Below are positions 52,146-61,483 of a stretch of DNA of 64,000 nt, piece after piece (position 1 is the stretch's first letter; each line of letters opens with the position of its first letter). The DNA lies in contig NZ_RCYZ01000001.1 in the NCBI RefSeq assembly GCF_006439025.1, forward strand, positions 124,001-188,000, read 5' to 3'. A program made the position numbers and the translations under genes. The notes under the pieces were generated by a model. The model worked only from the letters and a program-made list of their open reading frames with translations. It was not told the DNA's origin and ran no database searches. Source of the stretch: Hymenobacter nivis. GTDB lineage: Bacteria > Bacteroidota > Bacteroidia > Cytophagales > Hymenobacteraceae.

Positions 52146-55100
52146 ATGAAAAAAATATCCCTCCGTGTGTTGCTGGCCGGCTTGCTGCTCGTGCTGTTGG
52201 CGGCGGGGGGCGGCGCGTGGCTGCTGGGCAGCCGCTACGGCCGGGCCCTGATTGCCCAGCGCGTGCGCCAGCAGCTGGCCAAAAACTCGGACCTGGTGCT
52301 GGGGCCCTTCGAGGTGGAGGTTTCACCCTGGCGCGACTTCCCGCACCTCACCGCCTCGCTGCGCCACCTAGCCCTCACCGACACCGCCCGCGGCCGCGCC
52401 GAAACCGTGCTGCGCCTCGACCGGGCCGATGCGCGCCTGGAGCTGGGGGCCCTGCTGCACGGCCGCGTGCAGGTCACGCGCCTCACGCTCAGCAACGGGG
52501 CCCTGCGCGAAGTGGTGGACTCGACGGGCCACAGCTGGGGGCTGCGCGGCAAGCGCCGGCCCGGCCCGGGCAAGGCCCCGGTGCTGGATTTGGGCCTGGA
52601 TTCGCTCATTATCAATAACTTCACCATTGAAACGCGCAACGCCTACATCCACAGCGCCATTGGGGCCCGGGTGCGGGTGGGGCGGCTGGCGGGCCGGCTG
52701 GCGGGCGGCGTGCTGCGGGTGCAGGGCCTGCTGGACGGGCAGCTGGAGTTCCTGCAAAACCCAAGCGGCACGCTGCTGGCCCACGAGCCGGTGCGGGCCC
52801 GGGTGCGCTACCACTACACGTTCCGGGCCCGGCAGGGCAGCTTCGACGACACGCGCTTCACGCTGAACGGCGACACCGTGCGCCTCAGCGGCACCCACAC
52901 CGTGGACCCCACGCGCCCCACCGGCACCCAGCTCGCCCTGCGCTTTGCCGGCGACCAGCCCCTGCTGGCGGTGCTCAACACGGCCCTGCCCCCGCGCCTG
53001 CGCCCCTACCTGGCCGGGGCCACCAGCCCGAGTAAGGCCCAGGTTACCTACCGCATCGAGGGGCAGAGCGGGCCCACCATGCGGCCCCGCACATTGCTCT
53101 CCTTTAAGCTGCGCGACGCCAGCCTGGCCTGGCCCGACTCGGCCCGCCGCATCAACCACTGGGACCTGGCCGCCACCTACGACAACGGCCCCGGCCACCG
53201 CCCCGAAACCACCACCCTCACCCTCCAGCGCTGCCGCCTGTATTCGCCCGCCGGGCAGCTCGACGTGGCCCTCATGCTACGCAACTTCCGGCAGCCCTAC
53301 GTGCGCGGCCGCCTGAGCGGGCGCACCGAGCTGCCCGAGCTGGCGGCCCTGCTCACGCCGCGCGGCCTCTGGCAGGCCCGGCGCGGCACGGCGGCGCTCA
53401 ACGTGACCTTCCAGGGCCTGCTGCGGCCGCCGCCCAACAGCACCCGGCTGGCGGCGCTCCAGCGCAACCTCGACGTGCGCGGCGCGGTGGTGCTGCGCAA
53501 CGCCGACCTGCTGCTGCCCGCCCGCCACGCCCGCCTCTCGGCCCTGAACGTGCGCATCGGCATCGCCGACAGCGTGTGGAAGCTGACGGACGCCTCGGGC
53601 GTGCTCGACGGAATGCGCTTCCAGGCCTCGGCCACCACCGTGCACCTGCTGGGCTACCTCACCGGGCAGTCGGCCACCACCACCATCCGCGGCGATTTTG
53701 CCGTGGACGACCTGCACGTGGGGCGCCTGCGCGGGCTGCTGCGGCCCCCGGCGGGGGCCCCGGCGCGGCCCAACGCCCGCCGCCGCGCCCAAGCCCGCGC
53801 CGCCCTCACGGCCACGCTGGGCACCAGCCTCATCCCGCAGGGCATGCGCCTGAGCGTGGCCCTGCACTGCCGCCGCCTGCTGCTGCCCGCCGATACGCTC
53901 TCCGACTTATTTGTGCGGGTGTACCACGACGGCCGCCAGGTGCGCCTCCAGGGCCTCACGGGCCGCATTTATGGCGGGGAGGTGCAGGGCAACCTGGCTT
54001 GGCCCACCGACACGGCTGCCACCGACGTGCCCCCCATCAACTTTCAGCTGTCGGTGCACTTCGGCACCCTGCCCTACCGGCAGCTGCTGGCCCGCCTGGC
54101 CCCCGTGCGCCGCCCCGCCCCGGGCCGCCCGGGCTACCGAAAGCGCGCCGCCTTGCCGGCGCTGCGCGAGCTGCTGCTCACCGCCGACGGCCAGCTCGAC
54201 TGCTCCATCGACGCCGTGCGCCTGCCCGACGGCCAGTCGTTGCGCAACCTGCGCCTGCGCCTGATAAAGGAAGACTCGCTGCTCGACATGCCCTACCTCA
54301 CCGTGACGGTGCCCCAGGGCGGGCAGGGCCGCGCCTCGGCCTCGGCCATTGTGGACGACTTGCGCCTGACGGCCGCCGCCGCCGACGTGAGCCTGCGCTA
54401 CGCCACCCTCGACGTGCAGCAGCTGCTGAAGCTGTTCGCCGCCCTCAGCCCGCCCGACAGCCTCGTAACGCCCGCTAAGCGCGTGGCTCGCCAGGCCGCC
54501 CGCACCCGCCGGGCCAGCGGCCGCACTGCCCGCGGCCGGCCCCGCACGGGCTCGATGCTGACCAACGGCGTGCTCGCGGCCACCCTGCACGTGCAGGCCG
54601 ACCAGGTGCGCTACGCGGCGGTGCGCGGCGGGCAGTTCCGGCTGGCGGTGCACTTGCGCGATGGCACGGCCCGCATCGACACGGCGGCCCTCAACGCCTT
54701 TGGGGGCCGGGTGCGCCTGAACGGCGTGCTGCACACCAACCGCGGCCGCGACCACCACCCGCTGCATGTGCAAACCAGCCTCGAGGACATTCAGCTCCCG
54801 GCGTTTTTCACCGTGGCCCAGGCCATGGGCCTGCGCGTGCTCGGCGGCGACAACATCCGGGGCACGGTGCGCCTCTCCGGCGACCTGCGCACCGACCTGG
54901 ACGCGGCCTTTTTGCCCGGCTTCGACCAAACCCAGGCCTACCTCCAGGCCGACATCCGCAACCTGGAGCTCATCGACGTGGAGGCCCTCACCGAGAGCCT
55001 CAAGTTCATCCGCAAGGAGCGCAGCGGCCACCTCTACTTCGAGCCCGTGCGCACCCAGCTCATCCTCGACCGCGGCGAGCTGCTCATCCCCGACCTGAAG

Positions 55101-55430
55101 CTGAACAGCAACCTGGCCAACATGGCCCTGAACGGCACCTACGCCCTCGACGGCCGCGCCAACCTCTACATCGGGGCCAACGCCATTCAGGCCCTGTTCG
55201 GCGACAACCAGAAGCGCATCGAGCGCATCAAGAACAACCAGCCCCTGGCCCCGCGCCCCCACCCCGGCCTCACCTACGTGAACCTGCGCCGCACCAGCAG
55301 CGAGACCAAGTACCGCGTGCGCCTGTTCAAAAAAGAGGAGCAGCGCCAGCAGCAGGACCAGCTGCGCCTCCAGGCCCGCCAGTTCCTCGTCACCCAGCGC
55401 CTCGACACCACCCTGCGCCTGCTGCCGTAG
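52146..55430 (+). CDS. AsmA-like large envelope protein
   Basis: A 1094-residue protein from the ATG at 52146 (MKKISLRVLLAGLLLVLLAA), with one N-terminal membrane anchor and a very long periplasmic part made of repeating beta-rich units. Stretches such as EVSPWRDFPHLTASLRHLAL near the N-terminus and TYALDGRANLYIGANAIQAL near the C-terminus are typical of AsmA/AsmA_2 proteins. These bridge the envelope and are thought to move phospholipids to the outer membrane. The C-terminal basic coiled region (KKEEQRQQQDQLRLQARQFL) is a common extra in Bacteroidota. It stands alone on the plus strand. Confidence 0.9.
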   Translation: MKKISLRVLLAGLLLVLLAAGGGAWLLGSRYGRALIAQRVRQQLAKNSDLVLGPFEVEVSPWRDFPHLTASLRHLALTDTARGRAETVLRLDRADARLELGALLHGRVQVTRLTLSNGALREVVDSTGHSWGLRGKRRPGPGKAPVLDLGLDSLIINNFTIETRNAYIHSAIGARVRVGRLAGRLAGGVLRVQGLLDGQLEFLQNPSGTLLAHEPVRARVRYHYTFRARQGSFDDTRFTLNGDTVRLSGTHTVDPTRPTGTQLALRFAGDQPLLAVLNTALPPRLRPYLAGATSPSKAQVTYRIEGQSGPTMRPRTLLSFKLRDASLAWPDSARRINHWDLAATYDNGPGHRPETTTLTLQRCRLYSPAGQLDVALMLRNFRQPYVRGRLSGRTELPELAALLTPRGLWQARRGTAALNVTFQGLLRPPPNSTRLAALQRNLDVRGAVVLRNADLLLPARHARLSALNVRIGIADSVWKLTDASGVLDGMRFQASATTVHLLGYLTGQSATTTIRGDFAVDDLHVGRLRGLLRPPAGAPARPNARRRAQARAALTATLGTSLIPQGMRLSVALHCRRLLLPADTLSDLFVRVYHDGRQVRLQGLTGRIYGGEVQGNLAWPTDTAATDVPPINFQLSVHFGTLPYRQLLARLAPVRRPAPGRPGYRKRAALPALRELLLTADGQLDCSIDAVRLPDGQSLRNLRLRLIKEDSLLDMPYLTVTVPQGGQGRASASAIVDDLRLTAAAADVSLRYATLDVQQLLKLFAALSPPDSLVTPAKRVARQAARTRRASGRTARGRPRTGSMLTNGVLAATLHVQADQVRYAAVRGGQFRLAVHLRDGTARIDTAALNAFGGRVRLNGVLHTNRGRDHHPLHVQTSLEDIQLPAFFTVAQAMGLRVLGGDNIRGTVRLSGDLRTDLDAAFLPGFDQTQAYLQADIRNLELIDVEALTESLKFIRKERSGHLYFEPVRTQLILDRGELLIPDLKLNSNLANMALNGTYALDGRANLYIGANAIQALFGDNQKRIERIKNNQPLAPRPHPGLTYVNLRRTSSETKYRVRLFKKEEQRQQQDQLRLQARQFLVTQRLDTTLRLLP

Positions 55431-55451
55431 GGCAGCCCCCCGGGGCCCTGG

Positions 55452-55997
55452 CTACACCTGGCCGTTTTCGGGCAGGGCCAAGCCGATGAGCAGCAGGGCC
55501 CAGAACAATACGCCCCCCACCAGCAGCACCCACTGCCGGCCGCTGAAGCCGGTGGGCTCGCGCAGGGGCACGCCGTGCAGGCGCGGCAGGGTGCAGTTGA
55601 GGGCCTCAAACCCCGACACCAAAAACCCGAAGGCCCCCACCGACACCAACCAGTACGGGTCGGGCAGGCGCGACAGCAGGCTGAGCACCACGTAGCCGCT
55701 GGCCGCGTTGCCGGGCGAGAAGCCAGCCGGGGCCCCCGCCCGCCGCGCCAGCTCCTTGATGCGCACCAGCAGGCCGTAGATGGTGAACACGCTGAGGAGC
55801 ACCCGCGCCACGGGCCAAGTGTCGTTCTGCTCCCATTGCTTGAAAAAACGCCAGGCTTTGTACTGCCACCACAGTGCGTACACGCCGCCCGTGGCCGCGC
55901 ACAGCGCCACAAACCGGCCGGTGCTCAGCAGCACCTGCTCCTCCACGTACACGAGGGGCGGGGCAAAATAATCGTCGGCAGTCAGGGGAGCGTCCAT
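55452..55997 (-). CDS. DUF4234-like integral membrane protein
   Basis: A 181-residue protein with about four membrane segments. The first part has ALCAATGGVYALWWQYKAWR, a variant of the GxYxxYWWYKNW-like motif of DUF4234, followed by VARVLLSVFTIYGLLVRIKE. The C-terminal half adds two further hydrophobic segments. Function is unknown. It is convergent with the AsmA-like gene, with about 21 bases between the stops. Confidence 0.75.
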   Translation of the reverse strand: MDAPLTADDYFAPPLVYVEEQVLLSTGRFVALCAATGGVYALWWQYKAWRFFKQWEQNDTWPVARVLLSVFTIYGLLVRIKELARRAGAPAGFSPGNAASGYVVLSLLSRLPDPYWLVSVGAFGFLVSGFEALNCTLPRLHGVPLREPTGFSGRQWVLLVGGVLFWALLLIGLALPENGQV

Positions 55998-56271
55998 GCG
56001 GGCGGAAATGGCGGAAGCGGTGCGTTTCCCAAAGAAACGGCGCGGCCGCTGGGGCCCCGCACGGGCCAGCCGTCGGCGGCGAAAGTTGCTGTTTTTTGGC
56101 CGAATAAGCCAACGGCGCGGCGGGCCCGCCCCGGGGCCCCGGCGTTTTTTGGCGCGGTTTGGGGGCCGGCGGTGGGTAGGGCCCCGGGGAATAAAGAACG
56201 CGGGGTTTCGGTTGTTGCCGGCCGTTTGCCGTAAAAGGGTTCAGCTTATTCGCACTTTATTCCCTTTTCCG

Positions 56272-56970
56272 ATGCCAAATTTCACCGTCGAACGCCTCTC
56301 CTTCCAGCACCTGGCCGAGCTGCCCACCGCTTGGGACAACGCCGATTACAAGGCCCTGCTGACCAAAATGGCCTACGACAACCCCGACGAAATCGCCGCC
56401 GCCGAGCTCAAGGCCATGTGCCAGATGTCGCTCACGGACCTGGAGCCCGCCGAGTCGGCCAAGCTCGTGCTCGAGTATTTGTTTGAAGACGCGCTGACGG
56501 GAGGCCAGCTCGACCAGCTTGCCCACCAGCTCCAAACCGAGAAGCTGTGGGAAGAAAACCCGCGCCTGGAGCTGCACGAAGGGTTTTTCAACGCCACGCA
56601 GCTGCTCTACGAAGCTTACAACGGCAAATTCCCGCACCCGCAGGCCGTCGAGTTCAAGGTGAAAGTAACCGCCGCCGACGCCGCCGACCTGGCCGTATTT
56701 GACGAGAGCCCGGCCGCTCCGCTGCTGCGCCTGCTGGGCCCCGGCCTGTCCGACAGCGCCCTGCTGCACCGCCTCTTCGGCGACCAGCTGGCCGGCACCA
56801 CCTTCCCCGAGGCCCCGTCCATCCTCTGGCAAATCAAGCCCACCGAGAAAACCGCTACCAGCGTCGTGTTCGACGTCATCGCCTCCGATTACTGGCTCGA
56901 AGACTTCAAGTACGCAGACACCTACGAGGCCCCCACGCACGCCGACGAGGCAGTGGCCGAAGCCGAGTAA
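56272..56970 (+). CDS. Conserved hypothetical cytoplasmic protein
   Basis: A 232-residue acidic protein from the ATG at 56272 (MPNFTVERLSFQHLAELPTA). Visible stretches are DEIAAAELKAMCQMSLTDLE, SAKLVLEYLFEDALTGGQLD and SILWQIKPTEKTATSVVFDV. It has no signal peptide or membrane segment. I do not recognise the family. The preceding 274 bases hold its promoter only. A strong two-way terminator lies just behind it. Confidence 0.8.
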   Translation: MPNFTVERLSFQHLAELPTAWDNADYKALLTKMAYDNPDEIAAAELKAMCQMSLTDLEPAESAKLVLEYLFEDALTGGQLDQLAHQLQTEKLWEENPRLELHEGFFNATQLLYEAYNGKFPHPQAVEFKVKVTAADAADLAVFDESPAAPLLRLLGPGLSDSALLHRLFGDQLAGTTFPEAPSILWQIKPTEKTATSVVFDVIASDYWLEDFKYADTYEAPTHADEAVAEAE

Positions 56971-56980
56971 ACAGCTCCGC

Positions 56981-57045
56981 CGCGCACAAAAAGAGGGCCC
57001 CCGCTCCGTACTAGCTACGAAGCGGGGGCCCTCTTTCTGTGCGCG
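56981..57045. terminator. Bidirectional terminator, perfect long hairpin
   Basis: Arms of about 25 bases (CGCGCACAAAAAGAGGGCCC and onward CCGCT, with near-exact complement) between the hypothetical gene and the convergent acyl-CoA ligase gene. AAAAAGAG and CTCTTTCT runs flank the GC-rich core. Confidence 0.9.
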
Positions 57046-57059
57046 TTGCGGCTGGCCGG

Positions 57060-58835
57060 CTAGCTGTACAAGCCCGCGATTACGGGCTCGTGGGCCTCGG
57101 TGATGGCCTTGCGCTTGAGCTTCAGGGTGGGGGTTAGCTCGCCGCTTTCCACGGTCCAGGGGGTGGGCAGGAGGGCAATTTTCTTCACCTGCTCCCAGTG
57201 GGCAAACTGGGCGTTGCAGGTCTGCACCAGCTCGTTAAACAATTGCTTCACAGGCTCCTGGGTTACTAATTCTTCGATGGGCAAGCCGGCCAGGGGGCCC
57301 TGGCTTTGGGCCCAGTCCAGCAGCGCGGCGGCGTTGGGCACCAGCAGGGCCCCGGGGAATTTCTGGCCGTCGCCCACCACCATGGCCTGCTCGATGAGCG
57401 GATCTTCCATGAGCTGCGCCTCGATGCGCTGCGGGGCCACGTACTTGCCGCCGGAGGTTTTGAACATCGCCTTTTTGCGGTCGGTAATCTTCAAAAACCT
57501 CCCGTTCACAAACTCGCCGATGTCGCCGGTGCGCAGCCAGCCGTCGGCGTCCACGGCCTCGGCGGTGAGGTCGGGGCGGTTGTAGTAGCCCAGCATCACG
57601 GAGGGCGAGCGGGTGAGGATTTCGCCGTCGGGCGCGATTTTCACCTCCGCGCCGGTCAGCACGGGGCCCACGGTGCCGGGCATGTTGTTGGCGCGGTCGT
57701 AGCGGCAGGCGCTCACAACGGGCGACGATTCGGTGAGGCCGTAGCCTTCCATTACGTGGATGCCCGCCGCCCAAAACACCCGGGCCAGGCGCGGTTGCAG
57801 GGCCCCGCCGCCCACGATGATGCACTTCACGCGCCCGCCCAGCGCCGCCCGCCACTTGGCAAATACCAGCCGCCGGGCCACGGCCAGCTGGGCGTTGTAC
57901 CAGGGCCCCAGGCTGCGCTGCGGGTCGAAACGCAGGCCCAGGTTCACGGCCCAGTTGAAAAGCTTTTTCTTGATTCCGCCGAGCTGCGCGCCCTGCGCCA
58001 GAATCTTCTCGTACACTTTTTCGAGCAGCCGGGGCACGGCCACGAACGTGACGGGCCGCACCTCGCGCAGGTTGTCGCCCACCGCGCCGATGCTTTCGGC
58101 GAAGGTGATGCCCAGGCCCAGCTGCATGAACAGGTAGGTGCCCGTGCGCTCCAGCACGTGGGCCAGGGGCAGCACGCTCAGCACCCGGTCGCCGGGGGCC
58201 CCGGGGATGAAGTCGTGCATGGCGCGGCAGTTGCTGAGCATGTTGTCGTGGCTGAGCATCACGCCCTTGGGCTGGCCGGTGGTACCGCTGGTATAGATGA
58301 TGGTGTGCAGATCGGTGGGCTGCACGGCGGCCTTCAGGGGGGCCAGCGCGTCGGGCGCCACGCCGCGGCCCAGCTCCTGCAGCTCGGCGAAGGGCCGCGC
58401 GTCCGGCACCGACTCGAAGGTGAAAACGTGGGCGGCGGGTAGGTCCAGGCCTTCGCTGGCGGCCAGCACGGTGCGGTACAGCTCGGCGTTGGCCACGAAC
58501 ACGGCCCGCACCTCCGCATCCTTCAAAATGAAGCGGTAGTCCTCGTCCGTCACGGTGGGGTAGATGGGCACCGACACGGCCCCAAGTTGGGCGATGCCAA
58601 AATCGGCCAGTAGCCACTCCGGGCAGCTAGGGGCCACGATGGCCACCTTGTCGCCCCGGCCCACGCCCAGCGCGTGCAGGCCCCGGCTCACCAAATCTGC
58701 CGCCTCCTGCACCTCCGCCGTGCTGCGAGGGGCCCACTCCTCCCCGCGCTTGGCCACCAGGCAGCGCGGCTGCGGAAATTGGGCGAGCTGGTAGGCAAGG
58801 ATATCAAACGTGCGGGTGACGCCGGGAAAAGGCAT
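57060..58835 (-). CDS. Long-chain fatty acid CoA ligase (FadD15/FAA1-like)
   Basis: A 591-residue AMP-forming ligase that converts fatty acids to acyl-CoA at the membrane surface. Motifs include the nucleotide loop IIYTSGTTGQPKGVMLSHDN, the adenylate motif VMEGYGLTESSPVVSACRYD, and LRTGDIGEFVNGRFLKITDR with the catalytic Lys region KAMFKTSGGKYVAPQRIE and the last-motif Lys near LTPTLKLKRKAI. The length and layout match the FadD15 group. It stands alone on the minus strand with its promoter in the 313 bases before 59149. Confidence 0.94.
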   Translation of the reverse strand: MPFPGVTRTFDILAYQLAQFPQPRCLVAKRGEEWAPRSTAEVQEAADLVSRGLHALGVGRGDKVAIVAPSCPEWLLADFGIAQLGAVSVPIYPTVTDEDYRFILKDAEVRAVFVANAELYRTVLAASEGLDLPAAHVFTFESVPDARPFAELQELGRGVAPDALAPLKAAVQPTDLHTIIYTSGTTGQPKGVMLSHDNMLSNCRAMHDFIPGAPGDRVLSVLPLAHVLERTGTYLFMQLGLGITFAESIGAVGDNLREVRPVTFVAVPRLLEKVYEKILAQGAQLGGIKKKLFNWAVNLGLRFDPQRSLGPWYNAQLAVARRLVFAKWRAALGGRVKCIIVGGGALQPRLARVFWAAGIHVMEGYGLTESSPVVSACRYDRANNMPGTVGPVLTGAEVKIAPDGEILTRSPSVMLGYYNRPDLTAEAVDADGWLRTGDIGEFVNGRFLKITDRKKAMFKTSGGKYVAPQRIEAQLMEDPLIEQAMVVGDGQKFPGALLVPNAAALLDWAQSQGPLAGLPIEELVTQEPVKQLFNELVQTCNAQFAHWEQVKKIALLPTPWTVESGELTPTLKLKRKAITEAHEPVIAGLYS

Positions 58836-59148
58836 GGGGGCGGGTGTAGTGAAACGGGTTGCGGGGCAGCGGCAGGCCGCTCCGCCTTGGTATACGGTAC
58901 TTGGGGCCCCATCGGTAACCTCGGGCGTAGCGAAACGGGGCAGCGTGGCGGCTTTTCCCGTCGTTGGGCCGCGCGGGCGGGGCCCCGGGGCGGCGGCTCG
59001 TTTTGGCTATTTGGGGTAATAGAGGTTCCCGTGCTGAGGGCAAGCCAATTACTCAAACAGCTTCTAAATCAGCGACGGTCTGGAGCAAGGTGGCCCGACG
59101 AAGCTCTGCGGGCAATTCGCCAACCCGCCCCGGCCAATAAAAGCCCCG
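58836..59148. promoter_or_regulatory. Intergenic region upstream of acyl-CoA ligase
   Basis: About 310 bases with no supported gene. It contains the ligase promoter and several GGGCCC-type runs. No inverted repeat longer than about ten bases was noticed. Confidence 0.45.
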
Positions 59149-59259
59149 CTACGCCCCGGCCGCGGCCTGCCCGTAGCCGAGCAGCAGCACCACTACGCCG
59201 ATGGCGAGGTACACGAGGAAGCGTTTGAGGTTGGCGGCGGGCTTTTGGTGGTCACACAT
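59149..59259 (-). CDS. Small single-pass membrane protein
   Basis: A short frame of 36 residues from the ATG at 59259 (MCDHQKPAANLKRF then LVYLAIGVVVLLLGYGQ), or 48 from an ATG at 59295 that adds MKRRRRRACWAG. It has one strong membrane segment with a basic flank, a pattern seen in many small membrane proteins of this phylum. It lies between the ligase gene and the divergent CocE-type gene. Coding status is plausible, not certain. Confidence 0.45.
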   Translation of the reverse strand: MCDHQKPAANLKRFLVYLAIGVVVLLLGYGQAAAGA

Positions 59260-59352
59260 ACCGGCCCAACACGCGCGGCGCCGGCGGCGTTTCATGGGCC
59301 GCATAGCCGCGGGGGCCGTACTTAGGGCCCCATTCGTTTTTCCCTTCTTCGC

Positions 59353-61311
59353 ATGACTCGTTTTGCTTTCGCGGCTGCCCTTTTGGTGGCCGCCGCCGCT
59401 GGTTCGGCCGGGGCCCAAACGCCGGTGCCCACGCCCGCCCGGGCCCCCACGCCCCCCACCCGCGCCCAGGATTCGGCCTTTGTGCGGCAGCACTACCGCA
59501 AGCTTGAGCACCAAATCGTGATGCGCGACGGCACCAAGCTCTACACCGTGCTCTACGTGCCGCTCGACGCCGCGCCCGGCCGCCGCTACCCGTTTCTGAT
59601 GACGCGCACGCCCTACTCGGCGGGGCCCTACGGCGCGGAAAACTACCGCCTGCGGGGCCCCGGGCCCAGCCGCGAGCTGTCGGAGGAGCAGTACATTTTC
59701 GTGTACCAGGACGTGCGGGGCCGCTACCAAAGCGAGGGGCAATTTGAGGAAATGACGCCCGCCCTGCCCACGGCGGCCTCGGACAAGGCCCGCCGCCGGG
59801 GCCCCAAGGGCCAGCCCGCGCCCCACGACGAGAGCACCGACACCTACGATACCATCGAGTGGCTGCTGAAAAACGTGCCGAACAACAACGGCCGCGTGGG
59901 CATCATGGGCATTTCGTACCCCGGCTTCTACGCCACGGCCAGCCTGCCCACGGCCCACCCCGCCCTCAAGGCTGTGTCGCCCCAGGCGCCGGTCACGGAC
60001 GAATTTCTGGGCGACGACGCCCGGCACAACGGGGCGTTTTTTTTGCTGGATAACTTCGACTTCACCAACTACTTCGACGTGCCGCGGCCCCAGCCGGTGG
60101 CCAAGTACGAGGCCCTGTTCAAGAGCCAGCCGGCCGACGCCTACCAGTTTTTCCTGAACCTGGGGCCCCTGGCCGGCGCCAATGCGCCGCAGTACTTCAA
60201 CGGCCGCGCCCGCATCTGGAACGAGTACTTGCAGCACGACACCTACGACGCCTACTGGCAGGCGCGCAACATTCGCCCGCGCCTCACCGGCGTGCGGCCC
60301 GCCGTGCTGGTGGTGGGCGGCTGGTTCGACGCCGAGGACCTGTTCGGGGCCCTGCACACGTATAAGGCCATTGAGCAGCAAAACCCCGGCGCCACCAACC
60401 GCCTCGTAATGGGCCCATGGACCCACGGCGCCTGGAGCCGGCCCGACTGGAGCCGCTTCGGGCCCCTAAACTTCGGCGCCAACACCGCCCAGCACTACCG
60501 CCAAACGCTGGAAACGCCGTTTTTCAACCACTACTTGAAGGACAAAGGCGCCTTCAACCCCGCCGAAGCCACCGTATTCAACACCGGCACCAACGATTGG
60601 CAAACCTACCCCGCCTGGCCGCCCAAGGCCGCCGCGGGCCGCTCGGCCTACGCCGGCGCCAACGGCCGCTTGGCCTTCGCCGCGCCCGCGGCCGACGAGA
60701 AACCCGAGGAATACGTGAGCGACCCGGCCCACCCCGTGCCCTACTCCGCCGGCGTAGCCGACGGCCGCAACAACGAGTACATGATTGAGGACCAGCGCTT
60801 CGCCGCCCAGCGGCCCGATGTACTGGTGTTCCAAACTGAGCCGCTGGCCGAGGACCTGACCGTGGCGGGGCCCCTGGGCGCGGACTTGTGGGTGAGCACG
60901 TCGGGCACCGACGCCGACTTCATCGTCAAGCTCATCGACGTGCTGCCCGCCGACACGCCCGCCCCGGTGCCGAACCCCGACGAGCTGCTGATGGGCGGCT
61001 ACCAGCGCTTGGTGCGCGCCGAGGTGATGCGCGGCCGCTTCCGCCAGAGCTTTGAGCACCCCACCGCCTTCGTGCCCAACCAGCCCACGGAGGTGAAGTA
61101 CGAACTGCCCGACGTGCTCCACACCTTCAAAAAAGGCCACCGCCTGATGGTGCAAGTGCAAAGCACCTGGTTCCCGCTCGTGGACCGCAACCCACAGCAG
61201 TTCCTCAACATCTCCACTGCCAAAGCCGCTGATTTCCAGAAAGCCACCATCCGGCTCTACCACGACGCCGCCCACCCCTCGGCGCTGACGCTGCCGGTAG
61301 TGGCGCCCTAA
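59353..61311 (+). CDS. Secreted CocE/NonD-type alpha/beta hydrolase (X-Pro dipeptidyl-peptidase-like)
   Basis: A 652-residue exported hydrolase (signal peptide MTRFAFAAALLVAAAAGSAG). The N-terminal alpha/beta domain has the nucleophile Ser near 187 in IMGISYPGFYA, the Asp near 326 in GGWFDAEDLFG and the His near 358 in GPWTHGAW, the CocE-type catalytic set. The C-terminal jelly-roll domain (AEDLTVAGPLGADLWVSTSG, KGHRLMVQVQSTWFPLVDRN) is also typical. It could act on peptides with a penultimate Pro or on esters. Substrate unknown. Confidence 0.93.
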   Translation: MTRFAFAAALLVAAAAGSAGAQTPVPTPARAPTPPTRAQDSAFVRQHYRKLEHQIVMRDGTKLYTVLYVPLDAAPGRRYPFLMTRTPYSAGPYGAENYRLRGPGPSRELSEEQYIFVYQDVRGRYQSEGQFEEMTPALPTAASDKARRRGPKGQPAPHDESTDTYDTIEWLLKNVPNNNGRVGIMGISYPGFYATASLPTAHPALKAVSPQAPVTDEFLGDDARHNGAFFLLDNFDFTNYFDVPRPQPVAKYEALFKSQPADAYQFFLNLGPLAGANAPQYFNGRARIWNEYLQHDTYDAYWQARNIRPRLTGVRPAVLVVGGWFDAEDLFGALHTYKAIEQQNPGATNRLVMGPWTHGAWSRPDWSRFGPLNFGANTAQHYRQTLETPFFNHYLKDKGAFNPAEATVFNTGTNDWQTYPAWPPKAAAGRSAYAGANGRLAFAAPAADEKPEEYVSDPAHPVPYSAGVADGRNNEYMIEDQRFAAQRPDVLVFQTEPLAEDLTVAGPLGADLWVSTSGTDADFIVKLIDVLPADTPAPVPNPDELLMGGYQRLVRAEVMRGRFRQSFEHPTAFVPNQPTEVKYELPDVLHTFKKGHRLMVQVQSTWFPLVDRNPQQFLNISTAKAADFQKATIRLYHDAAHPSALTLPVVAP

Positions 61312-61342
61312 CAAAAGAACGTGATGGGGCGCATTATGGGGC

Positions 61343-61478
61343 CCCCAACCCTGTCATCCTGAACGCAGTGAAGGATCTGAGGACAATGAAACGGCACGCA
61401 GTAAATCATTGACTACTGCAAGATGTTCGACTGTCCTCAGATCCTTCACTGCGTTCAGGATGACAGGGTTGGGGCCCT
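61343..61478. repeat. Inverted repeat, TGTCATCCTGA/GAAGGATCT family, copy 3
   Basis: Nearly perfect inverted repeat with arms of about 45 bases: the left arm includes CCTGTCATCCTGAACGCAGT and GAAGGATCTGAGGACA. Even the outer GGGCCCCAACC sequence is repeated in both arms. It lies between the convergent CocE-type and glycosidase-like genes. The TGTCATNCTGA and GAAGGA parts match the copies at 7979 and 33944. Confidence 0.85.
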
Positions 61479-61483
61479 ACTTT

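Noticed and set aside
55996-56271. Upstream extension of the hypothetical gene starting at 56272
   Set aside because: The extension is Arg/Pro/Gly-rich and lies in GC-rich spacer sequence; the ATG at 56272 opens a normal acidic protein.
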